Assembly: GCA_919902505.1 (NCBI GenBank)
Contig: CAKKRE010000033.1
Location: forward strand, 34,688-98,687
Origin: Nitrospiraceae bacterium
GTDB taxonomy: Bacteria; Nitrospirota; Nitrospiria; Nitrospirales; Nitrospiraceae
DNA length: 64,000 nucleotides
Direction of reading: 5' to 3'
The notes below the pieces were generated by a model. It saw only the letters and a list, made by a program, of their open reading frames with translations. It did not search any database and was not told the DNA's origin. Numbering within the stretch: position 1 is the first letter of the stretch; the number at the start of each line of letters is the position of its first letter. The position numbers and the translations under genes were made by a program. Shown here one piece after another: positions 23,932-33,659 of this stretch.

Positions 23932-26782
23932 CGGATCGCCGGCTGACCCGCCTGTCCGCTCCGAAGGGGCGGATGAGGGACTCTGCTCGCTTCTGGCGAA
24001 GGATCACACCATTCTCGAACGCCCGCTGATGGTCTTTCGTCCCTTCGGAACCGATGAGCATGGACACAAGATTGCCGACGTCAGCGGAACCCTCGTCCTG
24101 TCCAGCATCCAACATCTGGAAAAGTGCGTCCCAAAAACCGGCGGACCGGAAGGGGCGGCTTCCGCCGTCGAGCACCTGTGCCGGCTGCTCAACGATCGCA
24201 TTCCGGACTCGGCCTACCACGTGACGCCCGACTTTCTGAGAAAGGAATGGAACAGCTATTCGTATGAGTTTCTCAGTTACCTGCGGGAGATTTGCGCACA
24301 GCTCTCCGGAGATCCGGATTTTCATTTCAATACCGGGTTGACCAAAGTCATCTCCCCGGTATTCCGTGTCCTCGCCCGCCCCTTCTCACTGTCCCAGTTT
24401 TCCAGGCTCGCGCTCTACTGGGCTCAACGATATACTCAGGGCACGATCGAGTGCGAAGTGGCGAACGTAACCGATCACTCGATGATCTACCGCCTGCGCT
24501 TTACCGACCATACGCTCCGGCAATTCGGCCCCTACCTCAAAGCCTGTGCGCATCAGGTCTGCGCCTCCACGAAGGGACGGATGGTCGCCGCGCCGACGCT
24601 CGTTCACGGCGGTCCGCCGGCGACCGTCACCGATCGAGCCTGTATCGTCAACGGAGATCCCTGGTGCGAATGGGAAGTCCGGTGGCATCCCGAGCCCGCA
24701 CAGTCTTATTGGTTTCTCTGGACTCTCCTTCCAGCCACACTGGCCTGGCTATACCTTCACTGGTTTTATCCGGCGATGTCGGGAGTGGAGGCGCTGCTCG
24801 TGGTCCTGATCCCCACCTTCATCACCGCACTCGTCACGGAGTTGCGGCAACGCAGTCTCGCACGCCGGCGCGAGTCGTTGATCCAGGAGCAGATGCAATT
24901 TGTCGATGCCCGTTATGAAGATCTGCGCGACACTGTTATTCAGCAGGAACAGACGCGTGTCGAACTCCGGCGCAAAGTCAATCAGCTCACGGCGCTCAAC
25001 CGCGCGGGGCTTGGCTTTAACTCGACGCTGGACCGCGAAGCCCTGGTGCAGACTGTGCTGGAGACCCTCATCCAGGATTTACATTACGACCGCGCGATGA
25101 TGAGTTTTTACGACCCCGATCGCAACATTCTTTACGACGGCCGCATCCTCGGAGTCTCTGAGGATATTGCGGAACTCGTCCGGCGGAGGGAACTGTCGGT
25201 TTCTGACCCGCAGGGATTTCCCGCTTCTGCCTTGCGCGACGGCAAACCGCTTCTCGTCCATGATATTGCCAGTATTTGGGATCGCTTACATCCGGCCAAC
25301 CAGGAGTTGGCGCGGCTCACGAGAACCAAGTCCCTCATCTGGGTTCCCCTAATCATAAAAAGCCGCATCCTCGGGACGCTCACGGTTGATCGCACGGCAC
25401 CTAACACGTTGACGGGTGAGGACCTGGATCTGATGGTGACCATCGGAACCCAGATTGCGATCGCGCTGGACAATGCCGCAGCCTACGCCCAGATCGAAGA
25501 ACTGAATATCGGACTGGGGTCGAAAGTGCGCGAGCGGACCGCCGAGCTGGAACGAGCCGATCGGTCCCGTTCCCTTTTTCTCTCTCATGTCTCCCATGAG
25601 CTTCGCACTCCGCTGACCTCCGTCAAAGGATTCGTCGAAAACCTCCTGGACGGCCTCACCGGCACGCTCAACGAGAAACAACAACGCTATTTGGCCCGGA
25701 TTGCCGACAACGTCGGCCGCCTCATTCGCATGATCAATGACCTTCTGGATCGCACGAGGATCGAAACCGGACAGTTGGCCTTGTCGCCTGCCGAAGTGGA
25801 TCTCGAACGTTGTGTGGCCGAAGTTATCGAGCAGTTACGCTCCATGGCCGTCGAAAAACATCACACACTCAGCGCCGAGTATCCGGCCTCACCGTTGATC
25901 GTATGGGCGGATCGAGACCGGTTGATTCAGATCGTCACCAATCTTCTGCAAAACGCCATCAAGTTCACTCCGGAGGGCGGGTCGATTTCAGTTTATGTCA
26001 TGGCGGAACAACCGACGCACGCCACCCTGCGCGTCTGCGATACAGGCCCGGGAATCCCACCCGAGTTCCTCGAAAAGATCTTCGATCCCTTTTTCCGGAT
26101 GGCTCAGGAACAACGCGGCAGTTCCAAGGGCCTTGGCCTGGGATTATCGATCGTGAAAACGCTCGTCGAGCTTCACAACGGGCAGATCGCAGTACGCAGC
26201 CAACCGGGGGTGGGAACGGAATTCTCCGTCATGCTGCCTCTTATCCCGGCATCCTCCCCGGCTGTATTCACTACACAGGCCAGGGAAAAACGCCTTCTGA
26301 TCGTGGATGACGATCCCGACATTCGGCAACTCTTGGTGGATCGCCTGAGTGCCGACGGTTACCAAGTCGAGACCGCCGTCGATGGAACCCAGGCCTTGCA
26401 GGCGATTCGACAGGGTAGATTTTCCGGGGTGCTCCTGGATATCGGAATTCCAGGGGTCGATGGCCTGGACGTGCTGCATCAGGTACGACAGTCCAACCAG
26501 CAACTTCCCATTGTCATCATCACCGCGGCCGAATCGAAGGATCTGGCCGTTCGCGCCATCAGCTTCGGCGCGCAGGCCTATGTCCTCAAGCCATTCGACC
26601 CGAAAGAACTCGAACAGGTCGTAGACCACTGGTTTGCGCAGGTCATCGTCCAACGGTGCCCCGCGGACGTCCGGAAACGCCATGTCCTGGACCTGCTCAG
26701 GACGACAAAACCCTCCCCTCCTCCCGCCAACTTATCCAAGCCCCTCCTTGCAGAATCCCGATCTGATGCTGTGTTATCCTGA
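23924..26782 (+). CDS. Hybrid sensor histidine kinase with GAF and receiver domains
   Basis: The product has 952 residues. Residues 1-260 form a soluble domain with the Cys/Trp signature ACIVNGDPWCEWEVRW near its end, as in V4R-like or heme-NO-associated sensory modules. Two membrane helices follow (about 265-310), then a coiled coil, a GAF domain (about 365-515), a HisKA dimerisation helix (SHVSHELRTPLTSVKG, His about 557), a HATPase domain (DTGPGIP, GLGLGLSIVK) and a receiver domain with phospho-acceptor Asp in LLDIGIPGVDG (about 837). Its start overlaps the lipoxygenase stop, so the two are translationally coupled. The output regulator is not in this operon. Confidence 0.95.
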   Translation: MPDGSPADPPVRSEGADEGLCSLLAKDHTILERPLMVFRPFGTDEHGHKIADVSGTLVLSSIQHLEKCVPKTGGPEGAASAVEHLCRLLNDRIPDSAYHVTPDFLRKEWNSYSYEFLSYLREICAQLSGDPDFHFNTGLTKVISPVFRVLARPFSLSQFSRLALYWAQRYTQGTIECEVANVTDHSMIYRLRFTDHTLRQFGPYLKACAHQVCASTKGRMVAAPTLVHGGPPATVTDRACIVNGDPWCEWEVRWHPEPAQSYWFLWTLLPATLAWLYLHWFYPAMSGVEALLVVLIPTFITALVTELRQRSLARRRESLIQEQMQFVDARYEDLRDTVIQQEQTRVELRRKVNQLTALNRAGLGFNSTLDREALVQTVLETLIQDLHYDRAMMSFYDPDRNILYDGRILGVSEDIAELVRRRELSVSDPQGFPASALRDGKPLLVHDIASIWDRLHPANQELARLTRTKSLIWVPLIIKSRILGTLTVDRTAPNTLTGEDLDLMVTIGTQIAIALDNAAAYAQIEELNIGLGSKVRERTAELERADRSRSLFLSHVSHELRTPLTSVKGFVENLLDGLTGTLNEKQQRYLARIADNVGRLIRMINDLLDRTRIETGQLALSPAEVDLERCVAEVIEQLRSMAVEKHHTLSAEYPASPLIVWADRDRLIQIVTNLLQNAIKFTPEGGSISVYVMAEQPTHATLRVCDTGPGIPPEFLEKIFDPFFRMAQEQRGSSKGLGLGLSIVKTLVELHNGQIAVRSQPGVGTEFSVMLPLIPASSPAVFTTQAREKRLLIVDDDPDIRQLLVDRLSADGYQVETAVDGTQALQAIRQGRFSGVLLDIGIPGVDGLDVLHQVRQSNQQLPIVIITAAESKDLAVRAISFGAQAYVLKPFDPKELEQVVDHWFAQVIVQRCPADVRKRHVLDLLRTTKPSPPPANLSKPLLAESRSDAVLS

Positions 26783-26807
26783 ATGAGTGGACAGACGAGG
26801 GATCACC

Positions 26808-28088
26808 ATGTCTCTCTCCCGCAGGGCCTTTCCCATCTCAGCTCTGTTGCTGGCTTGCTTCTCCATTCCGGCCCTCGCGCCATCCGCCGGTTTCGCCTCC
26901 ATCTATACCTACACCGACGCCGCCGGTGTTCAAACCTTTACGAACCAACTCGAGTCCGTCCCCGAACAATATCGAAACAGACTGACATCACAGGAGCTCG
27001 ACACGCCTCCAGCCGTTTCCTCTGCTCCGCCTCGCGCCGTTGCCGAATCACCGACGCGCTCCGCCGATTCCCGCACCGTCACAGCCAGCGGCGAATATCG
27101 TTTGGGCGATCACGACACCCGCACGGATGGCGCGCGTCTGGCGGTCGAAGCCGCCAAGAGAGATGCGCTCGAACAGGTGGCCACGTATCTGGAACGGGTC
27201 ACGGAAGTGCGCGACATGAACCTCACACGTGATGACATCCGGAGTTACACGGCTGGCATCGTCACGGTGTTGGAGGAAACCATCACGACCAGGGTCGAGC
27301 ACGAGAGTATCGTGATCCGCGCTGAGTTGACGGCAGAGATCGACCCGCATGAAGTCGCACAGGCCATTGCGGCCTTGCGGGAAAACGACAGCGCCAGGCG
27401 GGAGCTCACGGTCCTCCGTGCCGAAACCGACCGACTACAGGAACAGCTCGATGCCACCAACCGCGCCCTCGCCGCCGCCCCATCGGCGGAGGAAGTCCAG
27501 CAACTCAGCCGCCAACGTGACGACATGCTGAACGACCTGCAGGCCAATGCCCTTGTCTCACAGGCCTGGACCAGCTGGGCATACCCAACGCTCGGCTTCT
27601 ATTCCTATCCCTGGATCGCAGGACCTGGGATCAACGGCTTACTACTCCAGGCACAGCGCCTCTCTCCCCGGCATCGCCACCTCGCGCAGGCACAACAGAC
27701 CATTGCGGCGCAAAACGGCGCGCTCGTACCGGCCCCGGCTCACGCCTCCAGCCCCGCGCTGCGCCGCTCATTGCTCGTACCCTCCCCATCGATGCAGAGT
27801 CCTCACGCGCCACCGTTGCTCAACCAGCAGGGTCTACCGGCCAAAGTGGGAGACATCGTGATCATTCCCACACCGCGCTCCATTCCACCGGTGATGCATC
27901 AGTCTGCACCGCAGCCGCAGCCCTACCAGTTGCACCCGTCCCATTTCTGGCGCCCCAGCCCTCCGAACATTCATACCGCGCCTTCGATCCCGCAACAGAG
28001 TCCATCGGTGAGCTCACGCCCTTCCGGCAAATACCCTGGACCTGGCGGCGGATACTCCCCTAGTAGCAGGGGGCGCCGCGGTCGATAG
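26808..28088 (+). CDS. Exported DUF4124-type protein with LPP20/FlgT-like domain and Pro-rich tail
   Basis: The ATG at 26808 is preferred because the signal peptide (SLSRRAFPISALLLACFSIP) starts there; 426 residues result. The mature part begins with a DUF4124-like segment (SIYTYTDAAGVQTFTNQ). Then comes a domain with ASGEYRLGDHDTRTDGARLA followed by a helix and strands, similar to FlgT/LPP20 families in which a residue run AxxDAL is typical. A coiled coil (about 215-260) and a long Pro/Ser/His-rich tail finish the chain. It lies 25 bases after the kinase but has its own ribosome binding site. Its role is unknown, probably cell-envelope. Confidence 0.75.
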   Translation: MSLSRRAFPISALLLACFSIPALAPSAGFASIYTYTDAAGVQTFTNQLESVPEQYRNRLTSQELDTPPAVSSAPPRAVAESPTRSADSRTVTASGEYRLGDHDTRTDGARLAVEAAKRDALEQVATYLERVTEVRDMNLTRDDIRSYTAGIVTVLEETITTRVEHESIVIRAELTAEIDPHEVAQAIAALRENDSARRELTVLRAETDRLQEQLDATNRALAAAPSAEEVQQLSRQRDDMLNDLQANALVSQAWTSWAYPTLGFYSYPWIAGPGINGLLLQAQRLSPRHRHLAQAQQTIAAQNGALVPAPAHASSPALRRSLLVPSPSMQSPHAPPLLNQQGLPAKVGDIVIIPTPRSIPPVMHQSAPQPQPYQLHPSHFWRPSPPNIHTAPSIPQQSPSVSSRPSGKYPGPGGGYSPSSRGRRGR

Positions 28089-28102
28089 ACGGAGTCTACC
28101 TG

Positions 28103-29962
28103 TCAGTGCCCATGCCCGTTTCCATGGTGGCAGCCCGGACGTTCGCCGTCTTCCGTCGGCCCATCCTTGTCCGGACAGGGCAAGTCGTTTTTGTCCTGTA
28201 TCTCGAACATGGCCATCATGGCATGATCTTCATGCAAGACGTTATGGCAGTGGATGGGGTACTGCCCTAGAAAATCACGGAACCGCATCAGTAATTCGAC
28301 CTCGCCCCCCGGATCCAACCGCACGACATCTTTCCGCCCCGCTTCGATATCCGCCACGGGCAGCCCGTTTCGTTTCAGCAACAGAAACTCGTTGTGGTGA
28401 ACATGGATCGGATGATCCCACCCGCCTCCGCCGTTCTTGAAGGTCCAGATTTCGGCGGAGTTGCGCTGCACATGCGCGACCACTTGCCCGTCCTTGTAGG
28501 GACGCCCGTTAACCGTCCACATGCTATTCCCGCGATTAAAGATGAACTCCCGCTTGCCCTGGCAACGCAGCACTTCGTGCGACACATCAGGCCGTTTGCG
28601 CAACACCTCGGGCACACGGCTGGGGTCTGGAGCATCGCGCACCACGTCGAAGCGCAGCAACGGCACGCCTTTGCTTTCGACATCAGCCGGCTTCGCCCCA
28701 TTGATGTGGCGCAATCGATTCTCAAGACAAATCTGGTCGCCCATCTTAGCTTTGGAAAAATCGATGATGACATCGATCCGTTCGGCCGCCCCCAAGCGCG
28801 TCGGCGTCTGCCGTTCGACCGGACGCTCCAACAAATTCCCGTCATTGGAAATCTGCGTGAAGGTCATGCCGTGACTGAGGAAGAGCTGATAAAACCGTGA
28901 GGGACCGGCGTTGAGGAACCGGAACCGATATTTGCGCCTGGCAACCTGGAAATAGGGCTGAATCACGCCATTCACCAACACCTTGTCGCCTACGACGCCG
29001 GCCGTATTGGTGGTGTCGAGATAGAGCAGGCCGTCGGCCGGATCGAACACTTTGTCCGTCAGCAGAATCGGCACATCATATTCCCCACTCGGCAACCGTA
29101 GCGCCATAGGACTCGGGTCAAGTTCGTTGCCGGAATCCAGTTCGTCGAATAGGAGGAACATACCCGTGAGGCCCTTATACACATTGGCCGCCGTCGCATC
29201 GTGCATATGGTCGTGATACCACAGGGTCCCTAACGCCTCGCTGGGATCGCCCGCGGCAGAGAAGCCGTCGCGGACGCGCGGGTCCAGATCGTAGCCCGCA
29301 TACTGGTTCGCGTAACACTGGTCGTAGAACGACCTGTTCTTCCAAAAGTTGCGCGGGTTCCCGTCGCTCTCGGGTGCGGTGTGGCCGTTGTGCAGATGGG
29401 TCGAGACGAAATGGCAGCCGAACTCATGCGCCTTCGCCTTTGCGGGGTCTTTGGGGGCCTTGTCCGACACTTCCGGAAGCAGATTCCAATTCCGGAGGAT
29501 GACCGGCCGGCCGTAGCGTGCGTGGTAGACAGGACCTGGCGAATGACCGTTGAAACCCCAGACCGGTTGCAACGGGAGGTCCGGATGGAAGGAATGGAGA
29601 AACTCCTGCTGGCGAACCTCATACATGGTCACCGGTCGCTGAGGGTCTTGAAAAAGGGCTTCGAATTGCTGGTGCGAGAGCGTTCGGCCCTCACGAGGAT
29701 CGGAACTCGGATCTTTGGCCGGGCTGGGATTCAAGATTGCCACCGGCTGCTGAACGGGCGGAACCGGCATCGGAACTGCAAAGGGTCTAGTGCAGGGACT
29801 CTTAAAATCGCCCAGAATCCGATCTGCAATCTCCTTGGCTTCATCCGAAATCGGGCAGCTGGAACTCGGATGGCTCCAGGCACGGCCGCCTGCTCCCGGC
29901 ACCCACAACCCGGCGGCCGTCAGCACGCTCCACTTCATCAAATCACGTCGCGAGAGTGCCAT
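28103..29962 (-). CDS. Multicopper oxidase, Tat-exported
   Basis: The protein has 619 residues with a twin-arginine signal (SRRDLMKWSVLTAAGLWVPG). All copper-binding motifs are visible: THLHNGH, LWYHDHMHD, HPIHVHHNEF and HCHNVLHEDHAMMAMF. The chain ends in a His-rich tail (CHHGNGHGH) that may bind extra copper or other metal. Insertions near the N-terminus make it longer than CueO. It probably oxidises a small substrate or metal in the periplasm, using oxygen. Its ATG overlaps the TAA of the di-heme peroxidase gene upstream, so the two form one operon. The stop is only 14 bases from the convergent DUF4124 gene. Confidence 0.93.
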   Translation of the reverse strand: MALSRRDLMKWSVLTAAGLWVPGAGGRAWSHPSSSCPISDEAKEIADRILGDFKSPCTRPFAVPMPVPPVQQPVAILNPSPAKDPSSDPREGRTLSHQQFEALFQDPQRPVTMYEVRQQEFLHSFHPDLPLQPVWGFNGHSPGPVYHARYGRPVILRNWNLLPEVSDKAPKDPAKAKAHEFGCHFVSTHLHNGHTAPESDGNPRNFWKNRSFYDQCYANQYAGYDLDPRVRDGFSAAGDPSEALGTLWYHDHMHDATAANVYKGLTGMFLLFDELDSGNELDPSPMALRLPSGEYDVPILLTDKVFDPADGLLYLDTTNTAGVVGDKVLVNGVIQPYFQVARRKYRFRFLNAGPSRFYQLFLSHGMTFTQISNDGNLLERPVERQTPTRLGAAERIDVIIDFSKAKMGDQICLENRLRHINGAKPADVESKGVPLLRFDVVRDAPDPSRVPEVLRKRPDVSHEVLRCQGKREFIFNRGNSMWTVNGRPYKDGQVVAHVQRNSAEIWTFKNGGGGWDHPIHVHHNEFLLLKRNGLPVADIEAGRKDVVRLDPGGEVELLMRFRDFLGQYPIHCHNVLHEDHAMMAMFEIQDKNDLPCPDKDGPTEDGERPGCHHGNGHGH

Positions 29963-32037
29963 TAGGATTTCCCTCCCTTTCCGGCGCTGAGCTGCAACTC
30001 TTCTTCAAAGGACTTCAAGCACCCGAGTTTCGTCCGTCCACCCTTCCCGACCGCGGGCAATTCCCTCGTCAGCTCCCGGTACGTCCCGTCGCTGTTTCGG
30101 CTGTAGCCGTCTGAAATCGTCAACGAAGGATGGTCGAACGGCGCCTGTTCGCACCGTACCCGCTCGTCGGTCAAACTCTTCAGAAACGCAACCAAGGCAT
30201 TCTTGTCCGCTTCGTTGAGCCACAGCGGTTTGATCTCCGGCGCCTGCTCCGCGTTCAGAAAATCGCCACCCCGATCGTAGAATTCCACGACCTGTCTCAA
30301 CGTGCTCATTCCGCCGGTGTGCATATACGGGCCCGTCAATTCGACGTTGCGAAGGCTCGGCGTTTTAAACGACCCGTCGACGGCCGCTCGCACGAGGTCG
30401 GGACGTTCGATCGGCTCGCACGGCTGAATCGAAAACCCGCAGGGATCGACGGTGAACACATCCACGGGCCCTTGCCCGGTCTTGAGGTGCGGCAGATATT
30501 GCTTGGTGAACGACAGCGGGTGCCCGAAGGGATCACTGAAGCCAATGCCGAGATCCTCTGCCGTCGGACGCACGCCGAGGTTGTAGAACCCGCTGTCGTA
30601 CATGGCCGTCTCACCCTGCTGCGTCTCGTGCATCCGCATTAATTCGACCTGCTCGCGATGCTCTCGATCGGCCTTGAACGACTCGAGTCCTGACGCCGTG
30701 AGCTCAGGACCACGATGGCAATCCACGCACTTGCCGCGATCCATGAAGACCGAGAACCCGAACGCGGCCAACCCCTCGAGCGGCTTGCCGCCGGGTTTGT
30801 TCTTGAGCGCGGCGATGTGCTTGTCGAAGGGGCTTTGATCCGAGATCAATGTGGCCTCGTAGAGCATGACCGCAATCCCGAAGAACATCGAAAAATTATT
30901 TTCAATCAAGGAGAACTCGCCCGATTTGAGCGCCTTCGGATCACGGGGATCACGCCACCAGTGATCACGAAACACGCGTTGAATCAACTCGCGGTAATTG
31001 ACTCTGAGCCCGTCCGTCGGATGACGAAACTCACCGAGTACGCTGTCACGCCGGTCCACATGTTGTGCGTAGAGCGGCCGCGGGATCCGCGAGATCATCT
31101 TGCGCCCCAACTCCGGCCAGCTCTGGCAACTCATTTCAACGGAGTTCACAGGAGGGCCAAGGGCCTGGGACGCCAGCGCCGCAGAGGGCAGATCCAACGA
31201 CACCGGCCGCAACGTGACAGTGGGTGGGCCTGTGTTCCCGTTCTGTTCGGTGGAGACCCGCATCAACTGATGCCGTGGCCGGACCGTTCCGTCCGGATTC
31301 GACTCGGGGCCTGCATTCGAATCGGCGAGCTCGCGACGGCCGAATGGATTGACCCCGTTGAAGTGATTGTTGGCGCGGCCATCCCAAAACGATCGAAACT
31401 GAAAGACGGCATTGATCACCGTCGGGGCGTTCCGCCCGGTTGTCGCGCGCGGGTGGCCTGCGTTCAGGCACGCCGTTCCCTGTGATCCAACCACGTCGTT
31501 CGTATCGAAGAGGACCTCCGAATCCGTCCGCGTCGGATCTTTCACGACATGGAACGGAAAATCCCCCGCCTTGAGCACATAGTCAGGCCCACCAAGGCCG
31601 CCGCTTCTCGTCGGGTCCAGCGATCCAGGCTGCGAGCCATGTCCGCCCCCTCCGTTTAATTGTCCTCGCGCGCGGGTATCGGAACCCGCGTGAAAATGGC
31701 AACTCGCACAGGCCTGACCGTCCGAACCCAGTTGGCGATCCCAGAATAGTGCCTTGCCGAGCGCGATCGCTGTCTGTCGTTGCCCCGGCTTCAGGAGGTC
31801 CGTAAGTTGCCCGTCAGTCGGTTGAACCTGGGGCAACTGCTTGCGGACCTCTGCAAAATCCATTTGCCTCGCGAGATCAAGAACCTCCACCGCGGTAGGC
31901 GGCAGTTCCTCCTCATGCACCGCAGGCGCAACCCGCGTCAGATCAGCCGCGGGCGCGCGCTCCAAACGCAGGCCGGTCACAGCGAGTAGCACTGCTCCCA
32001 GGAGCACACCCACGCCGATGGTCGTTCGCGATGCCAT
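29962..32037 (-). CDS. Di-heme cytochrome c peroxidase / MauG-like protein
   Basis: The ATG at 32037 directly follows GGAGGAGAG; a frame extension to 32094 is less likely. The 691-residue protein has an N-terminal membrane or signal helix (about 3-22) and two c-type heme sites, CASCH near 110 and CVDCH near 440. The usual Met or His ligand regions follow (TPSLRNVELTGPYMHTGG). It is much longer than ordinary CcpA enzymes, with a Gly-rich insertion after the first heme, as in MauG-like large di-heme peroxidases. It acts in the periplasm. Coupling with a multicopper oxidase suggests the pair oxidise a common substrate or protect against peroxide. Confidence 0.92.
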   Translation of the reverse strand: MASRTTIGVGVLLGAVLLAVTGLRLERAPAADLTRVAPAVHEEELPPTAVEVLDLARQMDFAEVRKQLPQVQPTDGQLTDLLKPGQRQTAIALGKALFWDRQLGSDGQACASCHFHAGSDTRARGQLNGGGGHGSQPGSLDPTRSGGLGGPDYVLKAGDFPFHVVKDPTRTDSEVLFDTNDVVGSQGTACLNAGHPRATTGRNAPTVINAVFQFRSFWDGRANNHFNGVNPFGRRELADSNAGPESNPDGTVRPRHQLMRVSTEQNGNTGPPTVTLRPVSLDLPSAALASQALGPPVNSVEMSCQSWPELGRKMISRIPRPLYAQHVDRRDSVLGEFRHPTDGLRVNYRELIQRVFRDHWWRDPRDPKALKSGEFSLIENNFSMFFGIAVMLYEATLISDQSPFDKHIAALKNKPGGKPLEGLAAFGFSVFMDRGKCVDCHRGPELTASGLESFKADREHREQVELMRMHETQQGETAMYDSGFYNLGVRPTAEDLGIGFSDPFGHPLSFTKQYLPHLKTGQGPVDVFTVDPCGFSIQPCEPIERPDLVRAAVDGSFKTPSLRNVELTGPYMHTGGMSTLRQVVEFYDRGGDFLNAEQAPEIKPLWLNEADKNALVAFLKSLTDERVRCEQAPFDHPSLTISDGYSRNSDGTYRELTRELPAVGKGGRTKLGCLKSFEEELQLSAGKGGKS

Positions 32038-32515
32038 ATCTCTCCTCCTTCTCCAACCAGCACTGCTGTTCCACCTTGGAATAACAGCTGACAATCACTT
32101 GCCCGTCGCATAAGCAGGATCCTTGCCAGTCATGGTCAGGAGTCAGCACGCATGAGCATCGGGTGAATTGGTTGCATTTCATGACCAATAATCGACGCGC
32201 CCTTTCGTCGTCGAAAGTCATGCGATCCGATATCGTTGTTTTGCGTTCCGCTCCAGGACACAATGGTTGTTCGGATGCGTGTCACGACTCGACCGTATCA
32301 AAACCGATACGTGTCATAGCGAATCAGATACACGTGACTACGCAGTTATTCGCAACGCCCGTTTGACACGCGCTGATTTCGAACTTCTCAGAATCAGCGC
32401 GAAGCCCATGATCGAGACAATTACAGGCAGGGAGAAACACGATGCCATCGTTGGTTGGGATGTAACAGGAGGAGGCGCGCCCGCGAGAGATACCTCGCGG
32501 ACGACGAGAGACGAG
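32038..32515. other. Spacer with a short inverted repeat and two half-similar sites
   Basis: This 478-base stretch lies between two minus-strand genes and should carry the promoter of the peroxidase-oxidase operon. At 32294-32311 CGTATC-AAAACC-GATACG forms an inverted repeat. The motif GATACGTGTCA (from 32306) is echoed about 20 bases later as GATACACGTGA. These may be regulator sites. Frames in the region have no protein character. Confidence 0.4.
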
Positions 32516-33577
32516 CTACGACAACCCGTGCTGGGCGCGTCCGATGCCGCCGTCGTAGCGATTGGTAGATTTGAAGAGTTCGTATCGGCCATCCATGGCG
32601 TACTGCGCGACTCTGGTGCGCAGGCCATCCATCTCGGCTACTGTCATAGGCGTGAACCGACGGGCGATGTCGAGGTTTTGCCTGAGGACCTGCGGAGAAT
32701 CGATGCCGCTCACGAGCGAGGCGATCGGCAGGCTCAACACATACCGGATCGCTTCCTCCGGCGTCACGATCCCTTGCTCGATCGGCTCGGCATTGCCACT
32801 CAGACTCTTCATGCCGAGCGGAGCGATCCCGCGTTGGTTCAGGATCGGCAGCACCTCCCGCTCAAAACTCCGGTACGTACCGTCGAACACATTCAAGGGC
32901 ATCTGGCAGGTATCGAACGGAAAGTCGTGCGCCAACATGTTGAGATGGATCTGCGGATGTTTGTGGCCGGTGAACCCGATGAACCGCACCTTCCCCTGCT
33001 GCTTGGCTTCGAGCAACGCGTCGGCTCCGCCATTGGGCATGAAGTGCCGGTCAGGATCGTCTTCGTAGACGACTTCATGAATCTGCCAGAGGTCGAGGTA
33101 GTCGGTCTTCAGCCGGCGCAGTGACTCGTCGAGTTGCTGCAGGGCCACCTTCTTATCGCGACCGTGCGAGCAGACCTTGGTCATGAGCACCACCTGCTGC
33201 CGTTTTCCCTGCAGCGCCTTGCCCATGAGCTCTTCCGATCGCCCGCCGTGATACTCCCAAGCATTGTCGAGAAAATTGACGCCTGCGTCGATGGCCTCGT
33301 GGATGATGCGGAAGGCCTCTGATTCGTCCTTGAGTCGGCCCCAATGGGCTCCGCCGAAACAGAGCGCCGACACCTGCACGCCGGTTTTGCCCAACGCGCG
33401 GCGGGGGATATCGCCCGTCGAGGTACCCGAGGAAGGAGTGTCTGTGGCCAGTAGCTCAGCCAAGCGACCGGGCCCGCCAAGCGCCATGACCGATCCCGCC
33501 ACGCCGAGCCCTTTCAACAGCTGGCGACGATCGAGTGTGGTAGACCAGATCGTGTCTTTGAGGTTCTTGGAGGCCAT
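32516..33577 (-). CDS. Aldo/keto reductase with an N-terminal Tat-like leader
   Basis: The product has 353 residues. An N-terminal leader (LDRRQLLKGLGVAGSVMALG) suggests export by Tat. The aldo/keto reductase barrel follows, with the catalytic tetrad visible as Asp and Tyr (FLDNAWEYHGG), Lys (VLMTKV) and His (WQIHEV). Exported members of this family with a Tat leader occur in several bacteria. It is the last gene of a minus-strand run with acetate kinase, phosphoketolase and a HAD hydrolase; there are 82 bases to the HAD stop. The substrate is unknown. Confidence 0.92.
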   Translation of the reverse strand: MASKNLKDTIWSTTLDRRQLLKGLGVAGSVMALGGPGRLAELLATDTPSSGTSTGDIPRRALGKTGVQVSALCFGGAHWGRLKDESEAFRIIHEAIDAGVNFLDNAWEYHGGRSEELMGKALQGKRQQVVLMTKVCSHGRDKKVALQQLDESLRRLKTDYLDLWQIHEVVYEDDPDRHFMPNGGADALLEAKQQGKVRFIGFTGHKHPQIHLNMLAHDFPFDTCQMPLNVFDGTYRSFEREVLPILNQRGIAPLGMKSLSGNAEPIEQGIVTPEEAIRYVLSLPIASLVSGIDSPQVLRQNLDIARRFTPMTVAEMDGLRTRVAQYAMDGRYELFKSTNRYDGGIGRAQHGLS

Positions 33578-33659
33578 TGAGCACCTGCCTGGTTAGAGGT
33601 GGAAGGATCTCAAGACAAGGAGGCAACGGTGTCTGCACTCAACCCGGAACATGGTGACG

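Noticed and set aside
30715..31485. Plus-strand frame of 256 residues over the di-heme peroxidase gene
   Set aside because: Antisense of a gene with two CxxCH motifs; no own motifs.
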